A DNA stretch of 64,000 nt from positions 1,178,001-1,242,000 of the forward strand of contig NZ_CP065047.1 of assembly GCF_015689175.1 (NCBI RefSeq). The letters are read 5' to 3'. A program made the translations under genes and the position numbers. The number at the start of each line of letters is the position of its first letter. Within the stretch, counting starts at the first letter, position 1. Below the pieces are notes generated by a model that ran no database searches, was not told the DNA's origin, and worked only from the letters and a program-made list of their open reading frames with translations. Below, in pieces: positions 1 to 7,634 of the stretch. Origin of the DNA: Mycobacterium kubicae. GTDB lineage: Bacteria; Actinomycetota; Actinomycetes; Mycobacteriales; Mycobacteriaceae.

Positions 1-1113
1 TTGCAGCTCGAGCGTGCACAGTTGGCCGCCCTGGCGACGGCGTGGACCGGACCGGCGGCGGACAACGCGGTGCGGTTTCTCGAGCGGCATTGCGCCGAGG
101 GGACCGGGTTGACCGCCGAACTGCGGGCGGCGGCGCAACGGTCGGAGTCGTTGCGCGACAACCTGTGGCAGTTGGTCGACGCCAAAGTGGCCACCACGAT
201 CGCTATCGACGACCGCACACTGGCGCATCGTCCGGCGTGGTTGGCCGCCGCCGCGGCCGTGACGTCGGGGGCGGGGGACCGGTCGACGGCCGAAGCGCTG
301 GTGCGCGAGCAGGTGATGCCGCACGTAGACAACGACATCGGCAACGAGTGGCGCGGCGCCATGCAGTCAGCGCGCGTGGCAGTGCAGGCGTCCTACGACA
401 TGGTCACCGACCGAATGGCGGCCGCCGCGCACCCCGGCTTCGAGATTCCCGGCGACCTGGGACCAACGGACGCGCCGCCGCGGCCCGCCGTGTCTCGCGC
501 GCCCTTGGTCGCCGCGGGCACTTCGGGAGCCGATATGCCGCTCAGGGCAGGGGCTTTGGCGGCGTCGCCGAATCCGGCCGGCGCGCCCGCGGACAGCGTA
601 GCGACCGCACCGAACCCGCCGACCGCACCGACCGCGGCGCCGAATTCGCCACCGGGACAACCGATGCCGGACCTGGGAAGCGGCCTGGGTGGCGCCTCCG
701 GGGGCATGCCGGCGAGTGCCGGTGCCGGCGGGTTGGGGGGACTGGCCAGCCGCATCGTTTCCGCCCTCGGTGATGCGCTGGGCGCCGGGGACGACCTCGA
801 CGAAGAGGACGACCCGTTCGGCGACGACGCCGGGGAAGACGACGACGAGCACACCAAGACCGACCAGGCCGAAAAGGCCGATGCGAAGAACGGACCCGTC
901 GAGGAGGAGGAGCCGAAACCGGACGAACCCATCCAGGGCGCGGTGAATCAGGGTGCACCGCCGCCGCAGGCCCAACCCCAACCGGTCACCGAACCCCAAC
1001 CGGGGGCCGAACCGGTCACGCCGCCGGTCGCCGCGCCACCGCCAGCGGCGCCGACGGGCGGCAAGACGCCCTGCGAAATCGCGGCCGACGAGTTGCCGCA
1101 GGCGGGGCGGTGA
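1..1113 (+). CDS. Ala/Pro-rich conserved mycobacterial protein, 5' end outside window (Rv3439c-like)
   Basis: The visible 370 codons are open from the first base, and the first codon is TTG, so the true start is probably upstream. The first ~150 residues are helical and Ala-rich with a W-T-G at residues 15-17, reminiscent of the WxG turn of ESX substrates. From ~150 the chain is Pro/Ala/Gly-rich and disordered. An acidic run lies at ~262-285 and further Glu/Pro repeats follow to the end. It lies three genes from glmS in the same orientation, like the Ala/Pro-rich Rv3439c of M. tuberculosis (recalled as ~467 aa), which supports a missing N-terminus. No enzymatic motif is visible. An ESX link is inference only: no exact YxxxD/E signal was found. 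The next gene is convergent with a 3-base gap. Confidence 0.7.
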   Translation: MQLERAQLAALATAWTGPAADNAVRFLERHCAEGTGLTAELRAAAQRSESLRDNLWQLVDAKVATTIAIDDRTLAHRPAWLAAAAAVTSGAGDRSTAEALVREQVMPHVDNDIGNEWRGAMQSARVAVQASYDMVTDRMAAAAHPGFEIPGDLGPTDAPPRPAVSRAPLVAAGTSGADMPLRAGALAASPNPAGAPADSVATAPNPPTAPTAAPNSPPGQPMPDLGSGLGGASGGMPASAGAGGLGGLASRIVSALGDALGAGDDLDEEDDPFGDDAGEDDDEHTKTDQAEKADAKNGPVEEEEPKPDEPIQGAVNQGAPPPQAQPQPVTEPQPGAEPVTPPVAAPPPAAPTGGKTPCEIAADELPQAGR

Positions 1114-1116
1114 CGG

Positions 1117-2160
1117 TCAGGACGGCCGCAGCGCCAGCAGCTCCTCGACGAAGCGCACCGCTTCGGCCGAGTCCGTGGTCACCGGCCGCACCAACAGCGT
1201 GGTCACCCCGGCGGCGGCGAAGACGGCGAGCCGTTCGGCGATGAACCCGCGGGGGCCGATCAGCGAGATGCCGCGCACCAGTTCGTCGGGCACCGCCTCG
1301 ACCGCCTCCCGCTTGCGGCCGGCCAGGTACAGCTCTTGGATGCGGTCGGCGACGTCGCCGTGCCCGTATCGGGTGGCCAGGCTGTGGTAGAAGTTGCGGC
1401 CCTTGGCGCCCATGCCGCCGAGGTAGAGCGCCAGTTGCGGCTTGGTCCAGGCCAGTCGATCCGCCACGTTGTCACCGATGGCCAACGAGGTGCCCACCAT
1501 CACGTCCAGCGGGCCCAGGGTGGCATCCCTTTTGGCTGCACCGGCCGCCAGCGCCTCACCCCACACCGAGTCGGCCTTCTCCGGATAGAAGAACGCCGGC
1601 TGCCAGCCCTCGGCGATTTCCGCGGTGAGCTCGACGTTCTTCGGGCCCAGCGCCGCGATGGATATCGGAATGCGTTCGCGCACTGGGTGATTGATCAGTT
1701 GCAGCGATTTGCCCAGGCCGGTGCCGCGCTCGGGGGGCAGCGGGATCTGGTAGTGCTTGCCGGGGTAGTTGACCCGTTCGCGGCGCCACACCTGACGGCA
1801 GATGTCCACGATCTCGCGGGTGCGGCCCAACGGGGCGTCGAACTCGACGCCGTGAAAGCCCTCGATCACCTGCGGCCCCGAGGTGCCGATGCCGAGGTGG
1901 AAGCGGCCGTTGGACACGTAGTCCAATCCCGCAGCGGTCATGGCCAGCAGCGACGGCGTGCGGATGTAGATCGGCAACACCCCGGACGCCAATTCCACCG
2001 AAGTGGTCCGGGCGGCCAGATACCCCAACTGGCTGATCGCGTCGAAGGCGTACGCCTCGGCAACCACGGCGATGTCGATGCCGGCCTTCTCCAGTGCGAC
2101 GACCCGCTCGACCGCGTCGTGGAAGCCGCCCGAATAGTCCAGCCCGATGCCGATTCGCAT
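1117..2160 (-). CDS. LLM-class F420-dependent oxidoreductase
   Basis: 347-residue luciferase-like TIM barrel. Family features are the N-terminal strand with IGIGLDYSGG, the GRFHLGIGTSGP segment near residue 90 that lines the F420 phosphate site, and the repeated alternation of GxxxE/D loops. These proteins normally use reduced deazaflavin F420 to reduce or oxidise small organic substrates; the substrate cannot be read from sequence. The ATG at 2160 lies 2 bases after the stop of the NTF2-like gene, so the two are co-transcribed and probably translationally coupled. It is the last gene of a leftward operon starting at 3774. The SnoaL/NTF2 and hydrolase neighbours suggest a small-molecule modification pathway, which is inference. 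Confidence 0.9.
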   Translation of the reverse strand: MRIGIGLDYSGGFHDAVERVVALEKAGIDIAVVAEAYAFDAISQLGYLAARTTSVELASGVLPIYIRTPSLLAMTAAGLDYVSNGRFHLGIGTSGPQVIEGFHGVEFDAPLGRTREIVDICRQVWRRERVNYPGKHYQIPLPPERGTGLGKSLQLINHPVRERIPISIAALGPKNVELTAEIAEGWQPAFFYPEKADSVWGEALAAGAAKRDATLGPLDVMVGTSLAIGDNVADRLAWTKPQLALYLGGMGAKGRNFYHSLATRYGHGDVADRIQELYLAGRKREAVEAVPDELVRGISLIGPRGFIAERLAVFAAAGVTTLLVRPVTTDSAEAVRFVEELLALRPS

Positions 2161-2162
2161 GC

Positions 2163-2513
2163 TCAGCCCGCCGACGTGCCGGTCCAGTACTCGGCGAACC
2201 GCTGGCCGTCACCGGCAAGGCGCAGGATGTCATTGCCGGTGAACGAGACGGGTCCTTCGGGTCCGCGGCCGGTGCCGACCCAGCGGCCGGCGACCAGATC
2301 GCCGTCACCGAACGGGCCGAGTTCGATCCGAAAGCTGAGATCCGACGCCATGTTTCGGGTTTCTTCGACGATTCGTTCGAGTTCGGCGGGCCCGTGCACG
2401 TCCCGGTTCGGCCAATGCCCGACGAAATCCGCGGTGACGATTTCCGCGGCGATCGGCCGACCCGCCCACAACTCGGTGATCCAGCGCTCGTACAACTCGG
2501 TGAAGTGCGACAT
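2163..2513 (-). CDS. SnoaL-like / NTF2-fold protein
   Basis: 116-residue single-domain protein of the SnoaL polyketide-cyclase/NTF2 cone fold. It opens with a helix (HFTELYERWITELW), continues with the D-F-V-G-H-W motif typical of SnoaL-like ester cyclases, and ends with beta strands containing G-R-W-V-G-T-G. Members bind small hydrophobic ligands and may catalyse cyclisation, isomerisation or hydrolysis; this one's ligand is unknown. The ATG at 2513 follows the hydrolase stop by 4 bases, and the stop precedes the LLM oxidoreductase by 2 bases, so it sits inside a tight operon. Length is normal for a stand-alone family member. Confidence 0.85.
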   Translation of the reverse strand: MSHFTELYERWITELWAGRPIAAEIVTADFVGHWPNRDVHGPAELERIVEETRNMASDLSFRIELGPFGDGDLVAGRWVGTGRGPEGPVSFTGNDILRLAGDGQRFAEYWTGTSAG

Positions 2514-2517
2514 GGAT

Positions 2518-3357
2518 CTACTTAAGCAGCGCGACGATCTTCTCTTCCGGGGTCACCGGCGTCGCCTCGGGATCAAGGGCGTCGGTGCGCGGCAACTGCG
2601 CGTCGGGATCGGCGAATTCGCGATAGGTCTTGTCTGCGCCGAGGGTGTACAACAGGAAGCCGGTCAGCAGCGCACGGACCGCGCGCTGGGTCTTGCGGTG
2701 CGGACCGGGCAGGCCGACCACCTGCGCCAGCCGCCGGCCCTCGGCCAGACCGCCGGCTTCGGCCTTGCTGACGATGCGCAGGGTGGCCGATTTCCAGGCC
2801 AGCGACAGCTCGAATGCGTTGGAGTTCAGGGTTTGCGGATCTGCGGGCGCGCTCAGGATCAGACCCGGCACCTGCAGCGTCGCGGCCGGTTGCTGGGACG
2901 GGGGAGTGGTCGCGGTCGGGAAGATCGCTGCGGCCGCCGCGGGCTTGTCCGGCATTCCCGCCGCGGCGAACACCGCGGCCGAACCGCCGAAACCGTGGCC
3001 CACCAGTCCCAGCTTGGCCGGGTGCACGCTGATCTCGCCTGGCCCCAGCCGAACCCCGGCGACGATATCCAGGGCGACACCCATGTCGAAGGCCAGGTTC
3101 AGCACCGACGGCGCAAGTCCGCGCTGGGTGTCGGGCGCCCCGGCCACGATGCCCCACGACGCCAGGTGCTCGAGCAGTCCGGCGTAGCGCGAGGCCGGCG
3201 TGAGCCAGTCGTGGCCGAACGCGACGGCGGGCAGGTTCAGTCCCGCTTCGGGGGTGTACACGACGCCCGGCAGACCGGCAAAGGCCAGGTCACCGCGCAA
3301 AACCCGGTGCGGACCACGGCGGGAAAGGGCGGCGACGAGCTTACGGGTGCGGGCCAC
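2518..3357 (-). CDS. Alpha/beta-hydrolase-like protein lacking the nucleophile serine (Rv3438-like)
   Basis: 279 residues, similar in size and position to Rv3438 of M. tuberculosis (recalled 280 aa). The fold is recognisable from an oxyanion-side FGHDW segment near residues 47-51, the nucleophile-elbow region GLVGHGFGG at ~117-125 and an LSAPAD strand near 165-170. The elbow reads G-H-G-F-G: the codon where Ser is expected is GGT (Gly122), so the usual GxSxG nucleophile is absent. The protein may be catalytically dead, use another residue or act in binding. GTG start at 3357; no strong ribosome site is visible. It sits 9 bases after the DUF2510 gene and 4 bases before the SnoaL gene. Confidence 0.8.
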   Translation of the reverse strand: MARTRKLVAALSRRGPHRVLRGDLAFAGLPGVVYTPEAGLNLPAVAFGHDWLTPASRYAGLLEHLASWGIVAGAPDTQRGLAPSVLNLAFDMGVALDIVAGVRLGPGEISVHPAKLGLVGHGFGGSAAVFAAAGMPDKPAAAAAIFPTATTPPSQQPAATLQVPGLILSAPADPQTLNSNAFELSLAWKSATLRIVSKAEAGGLAEGRRLAQVVGLPGPHRKTQRAVRALLTGFLLYTLGADKTYREFADPDAQLPRTDALDPEATPVTPEEKIVALLK

Positions 3358-3366
3358 CCGTCGACG

Positions 3367-3774
3367 TTAGCGGTGACTCGGGGGATGGGTCCAGTGCGTC
3401 CAGGTGCCGCCGTCCCAGTAACGCTGTACCGGCTGTCCGGACGGGTCGGGATACCAGCCCGGCGGTGTCGAAGGGGCGGCGAGCTGCGCGGGGGCGTGCG
3501 GTTGCTGCGCCAGGGCGCGCACCTTGCGAATGGCGCTGTGGTTGGAGAACAACGCGATCCAGTTGAGCAAGAGCAGCGACATTACGCTCCACCAGCCGGC
3601 GGCCAGATTGTGGGTCTGCGCGCGGCGGTACGCCTGCTCACATTGCTCCAGCGTGCCGGTAACGGTGTAGCTGCGCTGACTGAAGAAGATCACCGCGCCG
3701 ATGTGTTCGATCAAACTCAGGTGGTAGATCGCCTGGTTCTGATAGCCGGACGGCTGCTGGTACGGGTAAGACAC
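3367..3774 (-). CDS. DUF2510 membrane protein (Rv3437-like)
   Basis: 135 residues. The N-terminal ~20 are Tyr/Gln/Pro-rich and cytoplasmic-looking. A hydrophobic stretch near residues 28-45 is followed by a clear transmembrane segment around WWSVMSLLLLNWIALF (~65-82). The C-terminus carries PPGWYPDP...RYWDGGTWT, the signature of the short DUF2510 domain, which is common in actinobacterial membrane proteins and thought to be a small interaction module. The GTG at 3774 is preferred because an AAAGG lies upstream; a longer frame to 3909 would run into glmS on the other strand. First gene of the leftward operon and divergent from glmS, as Rv3437 is. Function unknown. Confidence 0.8.
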   Translation of the reverse strand: MSYPYQQPSGYQNQAIYHLSLIEHIGAVIFFSQRSYTVTGTLEQCEQAYRRAQTHNLAAGWWSVMSLLLLNWIALFSNHSAIRKVRALAQQPHAPAQLAAPSTPPGWYPDPSGQPVQRYWDGGTWTHWTHPPSHR

Positions 3775-3798
3775 GGGAGCCTTTCGCGCAGGTGGGCA

Positions 3799-3811
3799 GG
3801 TAAACGTTACC
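3799..3811. promoter_or_regulatory. Short inverted repeat between divergent DUF2510 operon and glmS
   Basis: GGTAA-N3-TTACC is a perfect 5+5 inverted repeat. It sits centrally in the 82-base divergent promoter region, 46 bases before the glmS ATG and 25 bases before the GTG of the leftward operon. Position and symmetry suit a dimeric repressor site, but a repeat this short can occur by chance, and no matching copy was noticed elsewhere in the window. Confidence 0.25.
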
Positions 3812-3856
3812 GCCGGTCCAGGTGATAAATCCCCGCCTGCACTACCCTGGTCACCT

Positions 3857-5722
3857 ATGTGTGGGATTGTCGGGTACGTCGGGCAGCGTCCTGCCTGCGA
3901 CATCGTCATGAACGCACTGCGCAGGATGGAGTACCGAGGCTACGACTCCTCGGGCGTCGCGTTGGTCGCCGGGAACGGCAAACTCACGGTGCGCCGCCGT
4001 GCCGGCCGGTTGGCCAACCTCGAGGACACCATCGGTGAGATGACGCCGAATGCCCTGTCCGGCACCACGGGGCTGGGCCACACCCGCTGGGCCACCCACG
4101 GTCGCCCCACCGACCGCAACGCGCATCCGCACCGCGACGCCGCGGGCAAGATCGCCGTCGTCCACAACGGCATCATCGAGAACTACGCCAGCCTGCGCCA
4201 CGAGCTGGAGATCGCCGGCGTCGAGTTCGCCAGCGACACCGACACCGAGGTCGCCGTGCACCTGGTGGCCCGCGCCTATCACCACGGCGACACCGCCGGT
4301 GACTTCGTCGCCTCCGTGCTCGCCGTGCTGCGCCGGCTGGAAGGCCACTTCACCCTGGTGTTCGCCAACGCCGACGACCCGGGCACCATCGTCGCCGCCC
4401 GCCGCTCCACGCCGCTGGTGGTGGGCGTGGGCGACGGCGAGATGTTCATCGGCTCCGACGTCGCCGCCTTCATCGAACACACCCGCCACGCCGTGGAGCT
4501 CGGCCAGGACCAGGCGGTGGTGATCACCGCCGACGGTTACCGCATCACCGACTTCCACGGACATCAAGACGTCGAGTACCGCGAGTTCCATATCGACTGG
4601 GACCTGGCCGCCGCGGAAAAGGGCGGCTACGAGTACTTCATGCTCAAAGAGATCGCCGAGCAACCCGCCGCGGTGGCCGACACCCTGCTCGGGCACTTCG
4701 TCGGCGGTCGCATCGTCCTGGACGAACAGCGGCTCTCCGACCAGGAACTGCGCGAAGTCGACAAGGTGTTCGTGGTCGCGTGCGGCACGGCGTATCACTC
4801 CGGCCTGCTTGCCAAGTACGCGATCGAGCACTGGACGCGGCTGCCGGTGGAAGTGGAACTGGCCAGCGAATTCCGCTACCGCGACCCGGTGCTGGACCGC
4901 AGCACGCTGGTGGTGGCCATCTCCCAATCCGGTGAAACCGCCGACACCTTAGAAGCGGTGCGCCACGCCAAGGAGCAGAAAGCCAAGGTCCTGGCCATCT
5001 GCAACACCAACGGTTCGCAGATCCCGCGGGAATGCGACGCGGTGCTCTACACCCGCGCCGGCCCGGAGATCGGTGTGGCGTCGACCAAGACCTTCCTGGC
5101 GCAGATCACCGCCAACTACCTCGTCGGCCTGGCGCTGGCCCAAGCCCGCGGCACCAAGTACCCCGACGAGGTGGAACGCGAATACCACGAGCTGGAAGCC
5201 ATGCCCGAGCTGGTGGCCCGGGTCATCGCGGCCACCGACCCGGTCGCCGAGCTGGCCTACCGCTTTGCCCAGTCCTCGACCGTGCTGTTCCTGGGCCGCC
5301 ACGTCGGCTACCCGGTCGCCCTGGAAGGCGCGCTCAAACTCAAGGAACTGGCCTACATGCACGCCGAGGGCTTCGCGGCCGGTGAACTCAAGCACGGCCC
5401 GATCGCGCTGATCGAAGACGACCTTCCGGTGATCGTCGTCATGCCCTCACCCAAGGGACAGGCCACCCTGCACGCCAAGCTGCTGTCCAACATCCGCGAG
5501 ATCCAGACCCGCGGTGCGGTGACCATCGTCATCGCCGAGGAGGGCGACGACACCGTGCGGCCCTATGCCGATCACCTGATCGAAATCCCGGCTGTCTCAA
5601 CGCTTTTGCAGCCGTTGTTGTCGACCATCCCGCTGCAGGTGTTCGCCGCGGCGGTCGCGCAGGCCCGCGGCTACGACGTCGACAAGCCGCGAAATCTCGC
5701 CAAGTCCGTCACCGTCGAGTAA
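3857..5722 (+). CDS. glmS: Glutamine-fructose-6-phosphate aminotransferase (isomerizing)
   Basis: 621 residues. It converts fructose-6-phosphate and glutamine to glucosamine-6-phosphate, the first committed step to UDP-GlcNAc for peptidoglycan and arabinogalactan linker. The protein begins MCGIVGYVG, so Cys2 becomes the N-terminal nucleophile of the class II glutaminase domain (~1-230, with the LGHTRWATHG and HNGIIENY motifs). Two SIS sugar-isomerase domains follow: CGTAYHSG and ISQSGETADT in the first, GRHVGYPVALEGALKLKE in the second. The conserved tail ends KPRNLAKSVTVE. Length and ends match bacterial GlmS. The 5' region is short (82 bases) with no glmS ribozyme, which is not expected in mycobacteria. 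The DUF4436 gene follows after 11 bases. Confidence 0.98.
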   Translation: MCGIVGYVGQRPACDIVMNALRRMEYRGYDSSGVALVAGNGKLTVRRRAGRLANLEDTIGEMTPNALSGTTGLGHTRWATHGRPTDRNAHPHRDAAGKIAVVHNGIIENYASLRHELEIAGVEFASDTDTEVAVHLVARAYHHGDTAGDFVASVLAVLRRLEGHFTLVFANADDPGTIVAARRSTPLVVGVGDGEMFIGSDVAAFIEHTRHAVELGQDQAVVITADGYRITDFHGHQDVEYREFHIDWDLAAAEKGGYEYFMLKEIAEQPAAVADTLLGHFVGGRIVLDEQRLSDQELREVDKVFVVACGTAYHSGLLAKYAIEHWTRLPVEVELASEFRYRDPVLDRSTLVVAISQSGETADTLEAVRHAKEQKAKVLAICNTNGSQIPRECDAVLYTRAGPEIGVASTKTFLAQITANYLVGLALAQARGTKYPDEVEREYHELEAMPELVARVIAATDPVAELAYRFAQSSTVLFLGRHVGYPVALEGALKLKELAYMHAEGFAAGELKHGPIALIEDDLPVIVVMPSPKGQATLHAKLLSNIREIQTRGAVTIVIAEEGDDTVRPYADHLIEIPAVSTLLQPLLSTIPLQVFAAAVAQARGYDVDKPRNLAKSVTVE

Positions 5723-5733
5723 CCCGACCGCTG

Positions 5734-6573
5734 ATGAGATGGGGCATCGCCAGCGTCACGGCCTTCGTCGCGGCGTATGTCGGCTTGGTCGCGCTCTACG
5801 CGCTGGCCGGCATGGGACCATCCCACCCGCTCACCCAAGCCACGCCGGCCAGTGACGGGACGACGGTCACGTTGGACGTCGTGGGCATCCAGCCGTATCG
5901 CAACGCGCTGGTCGCCGACCTGACCGTGTCGCCCGGACCCGCGCTGCTGAATCCACGCACCGGGAACCTCACCGAAGACCTCACCGTCACCGTCACCTCC
6001 GCGACCACGCCGACCAGCCGGTCCTGGCCGAAGGGCACGCAGCCCGGCGTCTTTCCGGTATCGCTGAACATCACCGGCGACGTGTCGGATTGGCCCTTCG
6101 ACAGCTACAGCTCCAAGCCGGTCTCCGTCGATTTGTTCCGCGGCGCCCCGCAGCTGCCGGAACGGGCGTCGGTGGGATTCGTCGACCGGCTTCCCGGCTG
6201 GAAGCTCGACGTGGAAGGCGGCACCACCGGCGACATCCTGACGCCGTACCGGGCGCAGGTGCATCGGTCGCCGAGCACCATCGCGCTGGCCATCGTCCTG
6301 CTCGGGGTGCTGGTCGCACTCGCCGGCCTGGGCCTGTTCGTCGCCGTGCAGACCGCGCGCGATAAACGCAAATTCCAGCCGCCGATGACAACCTGGTTCG
6401 CCGCGATGCTGTTCGCGGTGGTACCGCTGCGCAACGCGCTGCCCGATTCGCCTCCGTTCGGCGCCTGGATCGATGTCACGGTCGTGCTCTGGGTCATCGT
6501 CGTGCTGGTGCTGTCCATGACGCTCTACGTCTCCTGCTGGTGGCGACATCTGCGGCCCGAGGGGCAACCGTGA
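5734..6573 (+). CDS. DUF4436 membrane protein, copy 1 (Rv3435c-like)
   Basis: 279 residues. An N-terminal membrane anchor (~5-25) is followed by a ~165-residue extracytoplasmic beta-rich domain (FPVSLNITGDVSDWPFDSY region), then three further hydrophobic segments at ~187-208, ~222-236 and ~244-266. The short loop ARDKRKFQPPMTTWF between the first two of these C-terminal helices is a DUF4436 family landmark. Position directly after glmS (11 bases) matches Rv3435c of M. tuberculosis. Function is unknown; proximity to glmS hints at a cell-envelope role. It ends in a 4-base GTGA overlap with a second copy of the same family. Confidence 0.88.
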   Translation: MRWGIASVTAFVAAYVGLVALYALAGMGPSHPLTQATPASDGTTVTLDVVGIQPYRNALVADLTVSPGPALLNPRTGNLTEDLTVTVTSATTPTSRSWPKGTQPGVFPVSLNITGDVSDWPFDSYSSKPVSVDLFRGAPQLPERASVGFVDRLPGWKLDVEGGTTGDILTPYRAQVHRSPSTIALAIVLLGVLVALAGLGLFVAVQTARDKRKFQPPMTTWFAAMLFAVVPLRNALPDSPPFGAWIDVTVVLWVIVVLVLSMTLYVSCWWRHLRPEGQP

Positions 6574-7436
6574 AAGTGGGCCTCGCCGGTCTGCTGCTGT
6601 TCATCGTGGCCTACTTCGCGTCCACGTCGTTGTACGGCAGCGCCGGCAAGGGCCCGCACGACCTGACCCAAGGGCAGCCGACGTCCGACGGGACCACCGT
6701 GACCATCGACCTGCAAGACGTCGCGCAGAGCAACACGGTGCTGCTCACCAACCTGGCCATCGCGCCCGGCCCCGCCCTGCTGGACCCGCGCACCCACGGC
6801 CTGACCGAGGAACTGAGCGTCGTCGTCACCTCCACGGCGACACCCACCAAGCGCAGCTGGTCCAAGGACATGCTGCCGGGCACGTTCCCGGTCCCGCTGA
6901 CCCTGAGCGGTGACGTGGCCAACTGGCCGTTCGACCACTACCTGTCCGGCCCCGTCACCGTGGAACTCTTCCGCGGCCCCGACCAGGTGCCCGAGCGCGC
7001 CGCGGTGACCTTCGTCGACCGGCTCGCCGGATGGCAGATCACCATCCCCGCCCCGAGCACGTCCGACGGGCTGGCGCCGTACCGGGTCCAGCTGCGGCGG
7101 TCGGCGGGCACCGTGGCGTTCGCCGTCGTCATCGTCGGGGTGCTGGTCGCCCTGGCCGGGGTGGGCCTGCTCGTCGCCGTGCAGACCGCGCGCGACAAAC
7201 GCAAGTTCCAACCGCCGATGACGACCTGGTACGCGGCGATGCTGTTCGCGGTGGTGCCGCTGCGTAACGCGCTGCCCAACGCGCCGCCGTTCGGCTCCTG
7301 GATCGATGTGCGCGTGGTGCTCTGGGTGATCGTCGTGCTGGTGCTGTCGATGCTGATCTACATCACCTGTTGGTGGCGCCATCTGGCGCCGGAGAAGACC
7401 ACCGAGAAAGCACCGGAAGCGCCGGCGCAGCAGTGA
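6570..7436 (+). CDS. DUF4436 membrane protein, copy 2
   Basis: 288 residues from the GTG at 6570. That start overlaps the upstream TGA by 4 bases and has a strong GAGGGG site just before it; a longer ATG start at 6540 would add residues with no family match. Architecture repeats the upstream gene: N-terminal helix, extracytoplasmic domain with DVANWPFDHY and FVDRLAGW, then three helices with the near-identical ARDKRKFQPPMTTWYAAML loop. The two neighbours are clearly paralogous, with the C-terminal membrane part most conserved. M. tuberculosis is recalled to have one gene here, so this is a local tandem duplication or a pair reduced elsewhere. A Lys/Glu/Pro-rich cytoplasmic tail is specific to this copy. 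Confidence 0.85.
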   Translation: MKVGLAGLLLFIVAYFASTSLYGSAGKGPHDLTQGQPTSDGTTVTIDLQDVAQSNTVLLTNLAIAPGPALLDPRTHGLTEELSVVVTSTATPTKRSWSKDMLPGTFPVPLTLSGDVANWPFDHYLSGPVTVELFRGPDQVPERAAVTFVDRLAGWQITIPAPSTSDGLAPYRVQLRRSAGTVAFAVVIVGVLVALAGVGLLVAVQTARDKRKFQPPMTTWYAAMLFAVVPLRNALPNAPPFGSWIDVRVVLWVIVVLVLSMLIYITCWWRHLAPEKTTEKAPEAPAQQ

Positions 7437-7634
7437 ACGAGCGGCGCTTAACGCGATCGTAAATTGAGCCTTTTAACGTGGGAGAATGGCTTGTGATGCG
7501 GGCCGCGCCGACGCGGCGGCGAGTCATCGATCACGACGTGTTAATTCGTGGTCCGGTTGGGGGTAGTCGGGCAACTTGGACCTGCTGCCGGCAGCAGCGA
7601 TGATCAATTGAGCGAAGCAACGGAAGCAGGAGAA

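Noticed and set aside
1336..3825. 829-codon rightward frame across the leftward operon
   Set aside because: Antisense to four genes with clear family motifs; Arg/Gly-rich composition typical of high-GC shadow frames.
3775..3856. Possible glmS ribozyme upstream of glmS
   Set aside because: Only 82 bases are available, no ribozyme core is visible, and such ribozymes are a Firmicutes feature.
3775..3909. N-terminal extension of the DUF2510 protein to 180 residues
   Set aside because: Would overlap the glmS start on the other strand; the AAAGG before GTG 3774 marks the real start.
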